Positions 1 through 8,602 of a stretch of 64,000 bases of DNA are shown in pieces. The notes under the pieces are model-generated. The model saw only the letters and a program-made list of their open reading frames with translations, had not been told where the DNA came from and did no database searches. Location of the stretch: NCBI RefSeq assembly GCF_018325905.1, contig NZ_AP021901.1, forward strand, positions 5,518,001-5,582,000, in the 5' to 3' direction. The translations under genes were made by a program, and so were the position numbers. Origin of the DNA: Pseudomonas sp. St316. GTDB lineage: Bacteria > Pseudomonadota > Gammaproteobacteria > Pseudomonadales > Pseudomonadaceae. Numbering within the stretch: the first letter of the stretch is position 1; every line of letters starts with the position of its first letter.

Positions 1-2
1 GT

Positions 3-707
3 GCCGTGCTGGTGATCGTCGGCCTCTATGTACGGCTCAAGCTCCACGAAACCCCGGTGTTCGCCAATGCCATGGCCCGCCAGGAGCGGGTAAAGGTGCC
101 ATTGGTGGAGCTGTTCAGCCAGTACTGGGCGCCAACCTTGCTGGGCGCGGCGGCGATGGTGGTGTGTTACGCGCTGTTCTATATCTCGACGGTGTTTTCC
201 CTGAGCTACGGCGTGTCCACCCTCGGCTACAGCCGCGAGACTTTCCTGGGCCTGCTGTGCTTTGCCGTGCTGTTCATGGCCGCCGCCACGCCCCTGTCGG
301 CCTGGGCCAGCGACCGCTACGGGCGCAGGCCGGTGCTGATCAGCGGCGGCGTATTGGCGATTGCCTCGGGTTTCCTCATGGAACCCTTGCTGACCCACGG
401 CTCGACCGGCGGCGTGGCGCTGTTCCTGTGCATCGAGCTGTTCCTGATGGGCGTGACCTTCGCCCCCATGGGCGCCTTGCTGCCAGAACTGTTTCCCACC
501 CACGTGCGCTACACCGGCGCGTCGGCCGCCTACAACCTGGGTGGCATCGTCGGCGCCTCGGCCGCACCGTTCTTCGCCCAGAAGCTGGTGGCGATGGGCG
601 GTTTGAGCTACGTCGGGGGCTACGTTTCAGCGGCCGCACTGCTCAGCGTAATCGCCGTGCTGTGCTTGAAGGAGACGCGCCACAACGACTTGAACCGGGT
701 CGCCTGA
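3..707 (+). CDS. MHS-type MFS transporter, C-terminal part (cut by window start)
   Basis: The frame is open from the first bases of the window, so the gene starts upstream and only about the last 234 residues are seen. They contain roughly six hydrophobic segments and the MFS loop signature SDRYGRRP near residue 100 of the visible part, with a second conserved stretch LPELFPTHVRYTG. That pattern is typical of the metabolite:H+ symporter (MHS/ShiA-like) branch of the major facilitator superfamily in the inner membrane. The substrate cannot be read from this fragment. The gene ends in ...RHNDLNRVA and is followed by a REP-type inverted repeat. Confidence 0.85.
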   Translation, partial: AVLVIVGLYVRLKLHETPVFANAMARQERVKVPLVELFSQYWAPTLLGAAAMVVCYALFYISTVFSLSYGVSTLGYSRETFLGLLCFAVLFMAAATPLSAWASDRYGRRPVLISGGVLAIASGFLMEPLLTHGSTGGVALFLCIELFLMGVTFAPMGALLPELFPTHVRYTGASAAYNLGGIVGASAAPFFAQKLVAMGGLSYVGGYVSAAALLSVIAVLCLKETRHNDLNRVA

Positions 708-718
708 CGCGCCTCCCG

Positions 719-822
719 TAAGAGCTGCCGCAGGCTGCGATCTTTTGATCTTTCACTTGGAGACTCAAGCGTCAGAGGAAAGATCGCAGCCCTCGCTTCA
801 CTCGGCCGCTCCTGCGGGGCAA
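719..822. repeat. REP-type inverted repeat (GCTGCGATC family)
   Basis: Two inverted arms, AGCTGCCGCAGGCTGCGATC and AGATCGCAGCCCTCGC followed by GGCCGCTCCTGCGG, face each other across about 45 bases. This is a Pseudomonas extragenic palindrome family distinct from the GGGAGC families elsewhere in the window. It fills the gap between the transporter and the Lon-like protease. Confidence 0.65.
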
Positions 823-918
823 AACCGGCCAATGAAATAACCGCTAACAATCACCCGCCATTGAAACCACCCCCCACCTGCCCCATCTAAGACCCATACT
901 CCATTGCGCAGGTGCCCC

Positions 919-3333
919 ATGAGCGACCAGCACTCTACCGAAGCCACGAACGAATACGCTGATTCCGAACACATCGAACACACCTCCTCCGGCACCGGCC
1001 TGGCCCTGCCTGGCCAGAACTTGCCGGACAAGGTCTACATCATCCCGATCCACAATCGTCCGTTCTTCCCGGCCCAAGTGCTGCCGGTCATCGTCAACGA
1101 AGAACCATGGGCCGAGACCCTGGAGCTGGTGGCCAAGTCCGAGCATCACTCCCTGGCGCTGTTCTTCATGGACTCGCCCCAGGAAGACCCGCGCCATTTC
1201 GACACCTCGAAACTGCCGCTGTACGGCACCCTGGTGAAGGTGCACCACGCCAGCCGCGAAGGCGGCAAACTGCAATTTGTCGCCCAGGGCCTGACCCGCG
1301 TGCGTATCCGCACCTGGCTCAAGCACCATCGCCCACCGTACCTGGTGGAAGTCGAATACCCGCACCAGCCGAGCGAGCCGACCGACGAGGTCAAGGCCTA
1401 CGGCATGGCGCTGATCAATGCGATCAAGGAACTGCTGCCGCTCAACCCGCTGTACAGCGAAGAGCTGAAGAACTACCTCAACCGCTTCAGCCCCAACGAC
1501 CCGTCGCCGCTGACCGACTTCGCCGCCGCCCTCACCTCCGCCACCGGCAGTGAGTTGCAGGAAGTGCTCGACTGCGTGCCCATGCTCAAGCGCATGGAGA
1601 AAGTCCTGCCGATGCTGCGCAAGGAAGTCGAGGTGGCACGCCTGCAGAAAGAGATTTCCGCCGAGGTCAACAACAAGATCGGCGAACATCAGCGCCAGTT
1701 CTTCCTCAAGGAACAACTCAAGGTGATCCAGCAGGAGCTGGGCCTGACCAAGGACGACCGCAGCGCCGACCTCGAACAATTCGAGCAACGCCTGGAAGGC
1801 AAGACACTGTCGATCCAGGCGCAGAAGCGCATCGAAGAGGAAATGAACAAACTCTCCATCCTGGAGACCGGCTCCCCGGAATACGCCGTCACCCGCAACT
1901 ACCTGGACTGGGCGACGTCGGTGCCCTGGGGCGTATACGGCCAGGACAAACTCGACCTCAAGCACGCACGCAAGGTGCTCGACCAGCACCACGCCGGGCT
2001 GGACGACATCAAGGACCGGATCCTGGAGTTCCTCGCCGTGGGTGCCTACAAGGGCGAGATCAACGGCTCCATTGTCCTGCTGGTGGGCCCGCCGGGCGTG
2101 GGCAAGACCAGCGTCGGCAAGTCCATCGCCGAATCCCTGGGGCGGCCGTTCTACCGCTTCAGCGTCGGCGGCATGCGCGACGAAGCCGAGATCAAGGGGC
2201 ATCGGCGCACCTACATCGGCGCCCAGCCGGGCAAGCTGGTGCAGGCGCTCAAAGATGTCGAAGTGATGAACCCGGTGATCATGCTCGACGAAATCGACAA
2301 GATGGGCCAGAGCTACCAGGGCGACCCGGCCTCGGCCCTGCTGGAGACCCTCGACCCGGAGCAGAACGTCGAATTCCTCGACCACTACCTGGACCTGCGC
2401 CTGGACCTGTCGAAAGTGCTCTTCGTCTGCACCGCCAACACCTTGGACTCGATCCCCGGCCCGCTGCTGGACCGGATGGAGGTGATCCGCCTGTCGGGCT
2501 ACATCACCGAAGAAAAAGTCGCCATCGCCAAGCGGCACCTGTGGCCCAAGCAACTGGCCAAGGCCGGCGTGTCCAAAGGCAGCCTGAGTATCAATGACAG
2601 CGCCCTCAAGGCCCTGATCGATGGCTATGCCCGTGAAGCCGGGGTGCGACAACTGGAGAAACAGCTGGGCAAACTGGTGCGCAAGGCGGTGATGAAGCTG
2701 ATCGACGACCCCAAGGCCGTGATCAAGCTCGGGCCAAAAGACCTCGAGGCGTCCCTGGGCAAACCGGTGTTCCGCAACGAACAGGTGTTGTCCGGTGTCG
2801 GCGTGATCACCGGCCTGGCCTGGACCAGCATGGGCGGCGCGACCCTGCCGATCGAAGCGACGCGCATCCACACCCTCAATCGCGGCTTCAAGCTGACCGG
2901 GCAACTGGGCGAGGTGATGAAAGAGTCGGCGGAAATCGCCCACAGCTATGTCAGTTCGCACCTGAAGCAATTTGGCGGCGATCCGAAGTTCTTTGACGAG
3001 GCCTTCGTTCACCTGCACGTACCCGAAGGTGCCACGCCCAAGGATGGCCCGAGCGCCGGCGTCACCATGGCCAGCGCGTTGCTGTCCCTGGCCCGCAACC
3101 AGCCGCCGAAAAGAGGCGTGGCCATGACCGGCGAACTGACCCTCACCGGGCACGTCCTGCCGATTGGCGGGGTGCGCGAGAAGGTCATCGCGGCACGCCG
3201 CCAGAAAATCAACGAGCTGATCCTGCCGGAAGCCAACCGGGGCAACTTCGAAGAACTGCCGGACTACCTCAAGGAAGGTGTCACGGTGCACTTTGCCAAG
3301 CGGTTTGCGGATGTGGCCAAGGTGTTGTTCTGA
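919..3333 (+). CDS. asrA: Lon-family ATP-dependent protease (AsrA-like)
   Basis: 804 residues from the ATG at 919 (MSDQHS); an upstream TTG at 904 is in frame but unlikely. Domain order is that of LonA: N-terminal substrate-binding LON domain (about 45-245), coiled linker, AAA+ module with Walker A GPPGVGKTS near residue 390 and Walker B VIMLDEIDK, then the Ser-Lys protease domain with S712 in KDGPSAG and K755 in REKVIAARR. The 43-residue spacing equals E. coli Lon S679/K722. It degrades misfolded and regulatory proteins in the cytoplasm. The neighbouring protease-inhibitor gene matches the PAO1 pair PA0779 (asrA)/PA0778 (icp), so this is probably the second, AsrA-type Lon rather than the housekeeping enzyme. 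Confidence 0.93.
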   Translation: MSDQHSTEATNEYADSEHIEHTSSGTGLALPGQNLPDKVYIIPIHNRPFFPAQVLPVIVNEEPWAETLELVAKSEHHSLALFFMDSPQEDPRHFDTSKLPLYGTLVKVHHASREGGKLQFVAQGLTRVRIRTWLKHHRPPYLVEVEYPHQPSEPTDEVKAYGMALINAIKELLPLNPLYSEELKNYLNRFSPNDPSPLTDFAAALTSATGSELQEVLDCVPMLKRMEKVLPMLRKEVEVARLQKEISAEVNNKIGEHQRQFFLKEQLKVIQQELGLTKDDRSADLEQFEQRLEGKTLSIQAQKRIEEEMNKLSILETGSPEYAVTRNYLDWATSVPWGVYGQDKLDLKHARKVLDQHHAGLDDIKDRILEFLAVGAYKGEINGSIVLLVGPPGVGKTSVGKSIAESLGRPFYRFSVGGMRDEAEIKGHRRTYIGAQPGKLVQALKDVEVMNPVIMLDEIDKMGQSYQGDPASALLETLDPEQNVEFLDHYLDLRLDLSKVLFVCTANTLDSIPGPLLDRMEVIRLSGYITEEKVAIAKRHLWPKQLAKAGVSKGSLSINDSALKALIDGYAREAGVRQLEKQLGKLVRKAVMKLIDDPKAVIKLGPKDLEASLGKPVFRNEQVLSGVGVITGLAWTSMGGATLPIEATRIHTLNRGFKLTGQLGEVMKESAEIAHSYVSSHLKQFGGDPKFFDEAFVHLHVPEGATPKDGPSAGVTMASALLSLARNQPPKRGVAMTGELTLTGHVLPIGGVREKVIAARRQKINELILPEANRGNFEELPDYLKEGVTVHFAKRFADVAKVLF

Positions 3334-3360
3334 TAGGACAGTAGCGCGTGTGCGGGCCCC

Positions 3361-3455
3361 ATCGCGGGCAAGCCTTGCTCCCACAGGGTCAATGTCGCTC
3401 ACAGAATTGGGGGTGCAACAAAGATCCATTGTGGGAGCAAGGCTTGCCCGCGATG
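3361..3455. repeat. REPIN (GGGAGCAAGGCTTGCCCGC family)
   Basis: Two inverted REP copies, ATCGCGGGCAAGCCTTGCTC and its reverse complement, are separated by about 45 bases, giving a REP doublet able to form a long hairpin. It lies between the protease and the protease-inhibitor gene. Confidence 0.85.
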
Positions 3456-3543
3456 GTGTCATCAGCCCCAACCCTTTCCCAGCTGACACACCCAGTAGCA
3501 TCTTCGGTTATGCTCGCCGTTCGTCGTGAATGCCGGAGCCCTT

Positions 3544-3936
3544 ATGTCCCTCACCCGCCTGCTCGTCCCTTTCAGCCTCGCCCTGCTGAGCGCCTGCGCC
3601 ACGCAAACCAGCAACAACGTGACCGTGGAAAAACTGAGCCAGTGCCCGGTAAGGCTCAATAACGGGCAGAACCTGATCCTGAGCTTGCCCAGCAATCCCA
3701 CTACCGGTTATCGCTGGGCGATCCAGGATTCGGCCGGTGGCGTGCTCAAAGGCTTGGGACCGGAGGTTTATCGCAACCCGGAAGACGCCGGCATCGTCGG
3801 CGCCGCAGGTGTCTCGACCTGGCGCTTCCAGGCGTTCGGCACCGGCACCGGGCGCTTGCGCCTGACTTATCAACAGCCCTGGGCCCCGGAAGTACCGCCC
3901 GTGGAAACGTTCGACTGCGCCATTGCGGTGAATTGA
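3544..3936 (+). CDS. icp: Chagasin-type cysteine protease inhibitor lipoprotein (I42)
   Basis: 130 residues from ATG 3544, preceded by GGAG at a suitable distance; an in-frame GTG at 3526 has no such support. The N-terminus is a lipoprotein signal with lipobox LLSAC. The mature part carries the inhibitor loop motif NPTTGY, diagnostic of the chagasin/ICP (MEROPS I42) family, and later QPW, the usual position of the third binding loop. Family members block papain-like cysteine peptidases. The Lon-like gene lies just upstream and the next gene overlaps its stop codon, so translation of the two is probably coupled. The target peptidase is unknown. Confidence 0.85.
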   Translation: MSLTRLLVPFSLALLSACATQTSNNVTVEKLSQCPVRLNNGQNLILSLPSNPTTGYRWAIQDSAGGVLKGLGPEVYRNPEDAGIVGAAGVSTWRFQAFGTGTGRLRLTYQQPWAPEVPPVETFDCAIAVN

Positions 3937-4574
3937 CCGTGGGCTGGCTGATCCTTGCACTGATGGGCGCAGCCACCTACCTGTACGGCCTGGCCATGCA
4001 TGCCACGCTGCTGTGCCTGCTGGTCAAGCCCATGCCGGTCCTGGCCCTGCTCGGCTGGCTGCACGATGCGCCGCCTGGCGAATATCGGCGCTGGATCAGC
4101 CTCGGGCTGATTTTTTCACTGGTGGGCGACGTGTTGCTGGCCTGGCCTGGGGATCTGTTCGTGTTCGGCCTTGGCGCGTTTCTGCTGGCACACCTGGCCT
4201 ACCTGAAAGCCTATCTCAGCGACTGCCGCCGCCCGGCGCTGCTGCCATTGGCCCTGGCCTTGGGCATCGGCGCGGTACTATTGGGGATCCTGGTGTCGAA
4301 CGGTCTCGGGCCGTTGCTAGTGCCGGTGATTGTCTACGGCCTAGCCATCAGCGCCATGCTTTGGCGAGCGTTGGCACGGCTGGGCACCGGCGTGCCGAAA
4401 CGCTCGGCCTGGCTGGCCGCCGCCGGGGCGCTGACGTTTGTGTTCTCCGACAGCCTGATCGGCATCAACCGGTTCGTGCAGCCCTTCCTTGCCGCGCCTT
4501 ACCTGATCATCGTCAGTTACTGGCTCGGCCAATGGGGGATTACGGCGTCGGCGTTCCCCCAAAAGCCACACTGA
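3933..4574 (+). CDS. YhhN-family membrane protein (lysoplasmalogenase-like)
   Basis: 213 residues from TTG 3933, which overlaps the stop of the inhibitor gene; a GTG at 3939 is an alternative. It is almost entirely hydrophobic, with about seven or eight membrane segments. The conserved family features GLIFSLVGDVLLAWP and SDSLIGINRF, with polar Asp/Ser residues inside helices, are visible. YhhN/TMEM86 proteins hydrolyse the vinyl-ether bond of lysoplasmalogens in animals; the bacterial role is unsettled, so only the family is claimed. Tight coupling suggests co-expression with the inhibitor. Confidence 0.8.
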   Translation: MTVGWLILALMGAATYLYGLAMHATLLCLLVKPMPVLALLGWLHDAPPGEYRRWISLGLIFSLVGDVLLAWPGDLFVFGLGAFLLAHLAYLKAYLSDCRRPALLPLALALGIGAVLLGILVSNGLGPLLVPVIVYGLAISAMLWRALARLGTGVPKRSAWLAAAGALTFVFSDSLIGINRFVQPFLAAPYLIIVSYWLGQWGITASAFPQKPH

Positions 4575-4616
4575 AGAAAGATTAATGTGGGCCCGAGCGC
4601 TGTAGGAGCAAGGCCC

Positions 4617-4706
4617 TGTAGGAGCAAGGCTTGCCCGCGATAAAGGCACCGCGGTCTATAGCAAGACCGCATTGTCGTTCATCGCGGGCAAGCCTTGCTC
4701 CCACAA
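4617..4706. repeat. REPIN (GGGAGCAAGGCTTGCCCGC family)
   Basis: Two inverted REP arms, GGAGCAAGGCTTGCCCGCGA and ATCGCGGGCAAGCCTTGCTC, flank a central GACCGC-like spacer. A partial third copy (TGTAGGAGCAAGGCC) precedes it and a fragment (GCTCGCTCCCACAGG) follows it, suggesting past rearrangement. Confidence 0.8.
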
Positions 4707-4773
4707 AGCTCGCTCCCACAGGTTTTTTGGTTAAAATGCCGGCCTTTTCACCACCCATGCCGCTGGAACCGCC

Positions 4774-5517
4774 GTGAGCAAAGACCCCGATCGTCTATTC
4801 GCCCAACCCCTGGCCCAAGTGCCGGACTTCGCCTTCAACGAGGACGTGGTGCGGGTGTTTCCGGACATGATCAAGCGTTCGGTGCCGGGTTACCCGACCA
4901 TTGTCGAAAACCTCGGCGTGCTCGCCGCGCAATTCGCCCAGCCGGGCAGCGTACTCTACGACCTGGGCTCGTCCCTGGGCGCCGTGACCCAGGCCCTGCG
5001 CCGCCACGTGCGCACCGACGGTTGCCGGGTGATTGCAGTGGATAACTCGGCGGCCATGGTCGAGCGCTGCCGCGAATACCTCAACGGCCAGGACTCGATG
5101 TTCCAGGAGCTGCTGCCGGTGGAAGTGATCGAAGGCGACATCCTCGCCCTGACGTTCCAGCCGGCTTCGGTGGTGGCACTGAACTTCACCCTGCAATTCA
5201 TCGCACCGGACCAGCGCACCGCATTGTTGAGCCGCATCCGCCAGTCCTTGCTACCGGGTGGCGCACTGATCCTGTCGGAAAAATTGCGTTTCAACGATGC
5301 CGAGGAACACGCCCTGCTCACCGACCTGCACGTAGCGTTCAAGCGCGCCAACGGCTACAGCGAGCTGGAAATTGCCCAGAAACGCAGCGCCATCGAAAAC
5401 GTCATGAAGCCCGACAGCCTCGAGGAACACCGCGAACGCCTGCTGGCGGCCGGTTTCTCGAAAGTCGTGCCGTGGTTCCAGTGTCTTAACTTCGCCTCGT
5501 TGATTGCCCTGCCATGA
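4774..5517 (+). CDS. cmoA: Carboxy-S-adenosyl-L-methionine synthase
   Basis: 247 residues from GTG 4774 ([10 protein letters not shown]), the family's usual length. CmoA converts S-adenosylmethionine and prephenate into carboxy-SAM, the donor that CmoB uses to make the wobble nucleotide cmo5U in tRNAs. It is a Rossmann-type methyltransferase fold: SAM-loop [10 protein letters not shown] near residue 62, acidic strand end [10 protein letters not shown], and FTLQFI after strand 4. The start of cmoB overlaps the stop (ATGA at 5514-5517), the normal coupled arrangement. Confidence 0.95.
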   Translation: MSKDPDRLFAQPLAQVPDFAFNEDVVRVFPDMIKRSVPGYPTIVENLGVLAAQFAQPGSVLYDLGSSLGAVTQALRRHVRTDGCRVIAVDNSAAMVERCREYLNGQDSMFQELLPVEVIEGDILALTFQPASVVALNFTLQFIAPDQRTALLSRIRQSLLPGGALILSEKLRFNDAEEHALLTDLHVAFKRANGYSELEIAQKRSAIENVMKPDSLEEHRERLLAAGFSKVVPWFQCLNFASLIALP

Positions 5518-6469
5518 TTGATCTGTCCCCCTCGCCCGCCATCTGGCCGGCACGCCCCTGGCCGATTGGGCCGCGACACTGCAGACGCAACTCGACAGCA
5601 AGATGGAAAAGGGCCATGGCGATCTGGAGCGTTGGCAAAGCGCGCTCGATGCGCTGCCGGCCTTGCAACCCACCACGGTCGACCTGCTGAGTGGCCTGAC
5701 GCTCGACACCGATTGCTGCGACGAAACCCGTGCGCAAATGCGTACCGCGTTGATGGGCCTGTCGCCATGGCGCAAAGGACCTTTCGACCTGTTCGGCGTG
5801 CACGTGGACACCGAATGGCGCTCGGACTGGAAGTGGTCACGGGTGGCCCCGCACCTGGATCTCAAAGGCAAGCGCATCCTCGACGTAGGCTGCGGCAACG
5901 GCTACTACATGTGGCGGATGCTCGGCGCCGGGGCTGACACGGTGATCGGCGTCGACCCCAACTGGCTGTTCTTCTGCCAGTTCCAGGCGGTGCAGCGCTA
6001 CCTGTCGCAGCCCAACGCCTGGCACCTGCCGTTCCCATTCGAGGCCCTGCCAGCAGAGCTGGAAGGCTTCGACACGGTTTTTTCCATGGGCGTGTTCTAC
6101 CACCGGCGCTCGCCGATCGAGCATCTGCTGGCCTTGAAGGACTGCCTGGTCAAGGGTGGCGAACTGGTGCTGGAAACCCTGGTGATCGAGGGCGACGAAC
6201 ACCAGGTGCTGGTGCCCGAGGACCGCTACGCGCAGATGCGCAACGTGTGGTTCCTGCCGTCAGTCCCGGCCCTGGAACGCTGGCTGCGCCGCGCCGGGTT
6301 CAGCGATGTGCGTTGCGTGGACGTGAGCCTGACCACCGTGCAGGAACAGCGCAGCACCGAGTGGATGAAGTATCAGTCGCTGAGCGATTTCCTCGACCCC
6401 GCCGACCACAGCAAAACCATCGAAGGGTTGCCGGCGCCGATGCGGGCGGTGATTGTGGCGCGTAAATAA
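5514..6469 (+). CDS. cmoB: tRNA U34 carboxymethyltransferase, N-terminal frameshift
   Basis: CmoB transfers the carboxymethyl group from carboxy-SAM to 5-hydroxyuridine-34 of tRNA. From 5603 the frame reads 288 residues of a normal CmoB, with SAM motif [20 protein letters not shown] and [10 protein letters not shown]. The family protein is about 318-323 residues and should begin MIDL... at the ATG 5514 overlapping cmoA. That ATG is present, but it is 89 rather than 90 bases from 5603. Adding one C to the five-C run at 5527-5531 restores a perfect N-terminus ([13 protein letters not shown]...). As given, the 5514 frame stops near 5688, and a start at ATG 5603 would lose 30 residues. A sequencing error is the likeliest cause. 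Confidence 0.9.
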
Positions 6470-6496
6470 ATCGCCGCCCCCCTGTGAGAGGGCCTC

Positions 6497-6618
6497 TGTG
6501 GGAGTGAACCTGTGGGAGCAAGGCTTGCCCGCGATGACGGGCACCGCGGTCTATAGTAAGGCCGCGTTATCGTTCATCGCGGGCAAGCCTTGCTCCCACA
6601 GAGGTTCACTCCCACAGG
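6497..6618. repeat. Nested REPIN between cmoB and tadA
   Basis: An inner inverted pair (GGGAGCAAGGCTTGCCCGC and reverse complement) is framed by an outer pair (GTGGGAGTGAACC and GGTTCACTCCCAC), so one REPIN appears nested in another. The central spacer again contains CACCGCGGTCTATAG, shared with the repeat at 4617-4706. It sits between convergent genes and may serve as their boundary. Confidence 0.8.
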
Positions 6619-6627
6619 GGGCGGTGT

Positions 6628-7119
6628 TCAGTCTTTGGCTCTTCGGGCCTTGAAGAACTCACTCAGCACAGTGCTGCATTCCTCGGCCAACACCCCGCCC
6701 TCGTACATCACCCGATGGTTCAGGAAACCCTGGCTGAAAAACTGCCCCTGGCTCTGCACGATGCCGGCCTTGGGCTCCAGGGCGCCGTAGACGACCCGGG
6801 CGATACGCGAATGGACGATCAGGCCAGCGCACATGCTGCAGGGCTCCAGCGTCACATACAGCGTGCTGCCGGGCAGGCGATAGTTGCTCACCGCTTGGGC
6901 GGCGGCGCGGATGGCGACCATTTCCGCGTGGGCACTGGGGTCGTGGCCGCTGATCGGGCAGTTGAAACCGCGTCCGATGATCTCGCCGTCCTGCACCAGC
7001 ACCGCGCCCACCGGCACTTCGCCCAGGGCTGCGCCTTGGGCGGCGAGGGCCAAGGCTTCGCGCATGAAGTCCTGGTCACGGCTGCGGTCGATGATTTTGG
7101 CGGGGCGAATCTGGCGCAT
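6628..7119 (-). CDS. tadA: tRNA-specific adenosine deaminase
   Basis: 163 residues from the ATG at 7119 (MRQIRPAKII), which overlaps the last base of the multicopper oxidase stop codon; longer in-frame starts run into that gene. TadA deaminates A34 of tRNA-Arg(ACG) to inosine. The zinc-dependent deaminase motifs are intact: H64-A-E66 and P-C94-S-M-C97, with E66 as the proton shuttle. The gene is co-transcribed behind the oxidase, as in P. aeruginosa (PA3768-PA3767). Confidence 0.93.
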   Translation of the reverse strand: MRQIRPAKIIDRSRDQDFMREALALAAQGAALGEVPVGAVLVQDGEIIGRGFNCPISGHDPSAHAEMVAIRAAAQAVSNYRLPGSTLYVTLEPCSMCAGLIVHSRIARVVYGALEPKAGIVQSQGQFFSQGFLNHRVMYEGGVLAEECSTVLSEFFKARRAKD

Positions 7120-8495
7120 CACGCCACCTCGATGGCGGCCATCAGGCCGGTTTCCATGTGGTCGATCACATGGCAGTGGAACATCCATACGCCTGGATTA
7201 TCCGCCACCAGCGCCACCTGCGCCCGCTCGTTCTTGCCCAGCAGGTAGGTGTCGGTGAAATACGGCACGACCTTGTGCCGGTTCGACGCGATCACCTTGA
7301 AGCTCATGCCGTGCAAATGGATCGGGTGCTGGTACTGGGTCATGTTCTTCAATTCGAAAATGTAGCTCTGGCCTTTCTTCAGCGTGGCGATCGGCCGGTC
7401 GGCGCAGGTCTTGTCGGTGATGTCCCAGGCCTTGCCGTTGATCTGCCACAGGCTCGGCGGCTTGCCATTGTCGACATTGACCGACACCGAGCCGACCCAT
7501 TCGAAATTGAAGTTGAGTTTTTCGGCATTGGCCAGGTCCGGCTCAGACACCGGATTGGGCGGCAGCGCCGGCGGCCATTGGCTCGGCGCGTCACTGTTAG
7601 GCACCGAACGCAAGGTCCCCAGGCGCACCGGGCCATTGCGCAACGACAACTCTTCGCCGGCTGGCGGCGCCTTGATCGCCAGGCAAATGCGCATGCCCGG
7701 GCCAAGCCAGTATTCCTTGCCCAACGGGCGCGGTTCGATGGGGTTGCCGTCCAGCGCATAGATCTGCGCTTCAACGCCTGGGATGTTGATGCGGTACGTC
7801 AGGGTGTTGTCCAGGTTGAGCAAGCGCACCCGGGTGATCTGCCCGGCCGGCAGGTCAATCACCGCCTGCGCCACGCCGTTGATGGTCGCCAGCCGTCCGG
7901 CCGTGCCGCCACGCGCCGCTTCACGGGGAATGCTGAACTCCACGAACTCGCCCTGCTCGTCCACATGCCAGCTCTTGAGGCTCAGGGTCTGTTCGTACTT
8001 GAAGCCGGTGGGCTCACGCTCCTCGACGATCAACGGCCCCACGAGGCCGCGCCCCAGCTCCTCGCTGCTGTTGACGTGAGGGTGGTACCAATAGCTGCCG
8101 GCGTCCGGCACGCGGAACTTGTAATCGAAGTACTCGCCCGGCAGCACCGGCAACTGCGAGACATACGGCACCCCATCCATCTCCAGTGGCAAACGGATGC
8201 CGTGCCAATGAATGGTGGTAGCGACCGGCAGGTGATTGATAAAGCGCACCCGCAACCATTCGCCCTGGCGCACCCGCAGCTCGGTGCCCGGCGCCGAGGG
8301 GCCAAACGCCCAGGCCTGGGTCTTGTGCCCGGCCACCAGCTCGACGTCCAGCGGTGCGGCGATCAATTCATAATCGTGACCGGCCTCGGCATCGGCGCGC
8401 TTGCCCAGCCAGTACCGCGACGCACCTCCTGCACCCACGCCAACGACAACAAGACCGGCCAGGCCACCGAGTATTTGGCGACGGGTAAAGGACAT
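7119..8495 (-). CDS. cumA: Multicopper oxidase, CumA type, Tat-exported
   Basis: 458 residues from ATG 8495, eight bases after an AGGTGG ribosome site. The N-terminus is a twin-arginine signal (TRRQILGGLAG). Three cupredoxin domains carry all copper ligands: HWHG, WYHPHV, HPIHLHG and the C-terminal HCHVIDHMETGL, which joins the T1 site to the trinuclear cluster. These are periplasmic enzymes coupling one-electron oxidation to reduction of oxygen to water. Pseudomonas CumA was linked to Mn(II) oxidation, but the gene also occurs in non-oxidising strains, so the natural substrate is open. The sequence next to guaA/tadA matches the genus-wide location. Confidence 0.88.
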   Translation of the reverse strand: MSFTRRQILGGLAGLVVVGVGAGGASRYWLGKRADAEAGHDYELIAAPLDVELVAGHKTQAWAFGPSAPGTELRVRQGEWLRVRFINHLPVATTIHWHGIRLPLEMDGVPYVSQLPVLPGEYFDYKFRVPDAGSYWYHPHVNSSEELGRGLVGPLIVEEREPTGFKYEQTLSLKSWHVDEQGEFVEFSIPREAARGGTAGRLATINGVAQAVIDLPAGQITRVRLLNLDNTLTYRINIPGVEAQIYALDGNPIEPRPLGKEYWLGPGMRICLAIKAPPAGEELSLRNGPVRLGTLRSVPNSDAPSQWPPALPPNPVSEPDLANAEKLNFNFEWVGSVSVNVDNGKPPSLWQINGKAWDITDKTCADRPIATLKKGQSYIFELKNMTQYQHPIHLHGMSFKVIASNRHKVVPYFTDTYLLGKNERAQVALVADNPGVWMFHCHVIDHMETGLMAAIEVA

Positions 8496-8602
8496 GAACG
8501 CAACCACCTATTGAATCCGCGGCGAACCGTTGGGCCCGCAAAAGGCGAATACGATACACCCGCAGATGAGAAACGGTAAGGGCTGCAAAAATGAAAAACG
8601 CT

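Noticed and set aside
844..3501. 885-residue open frame opposite the Lon-like gene
   Set aside because: Its composition is that of a reverse-strand shadow of a GC-rich gene, and lon on the other strand is unambiguous.
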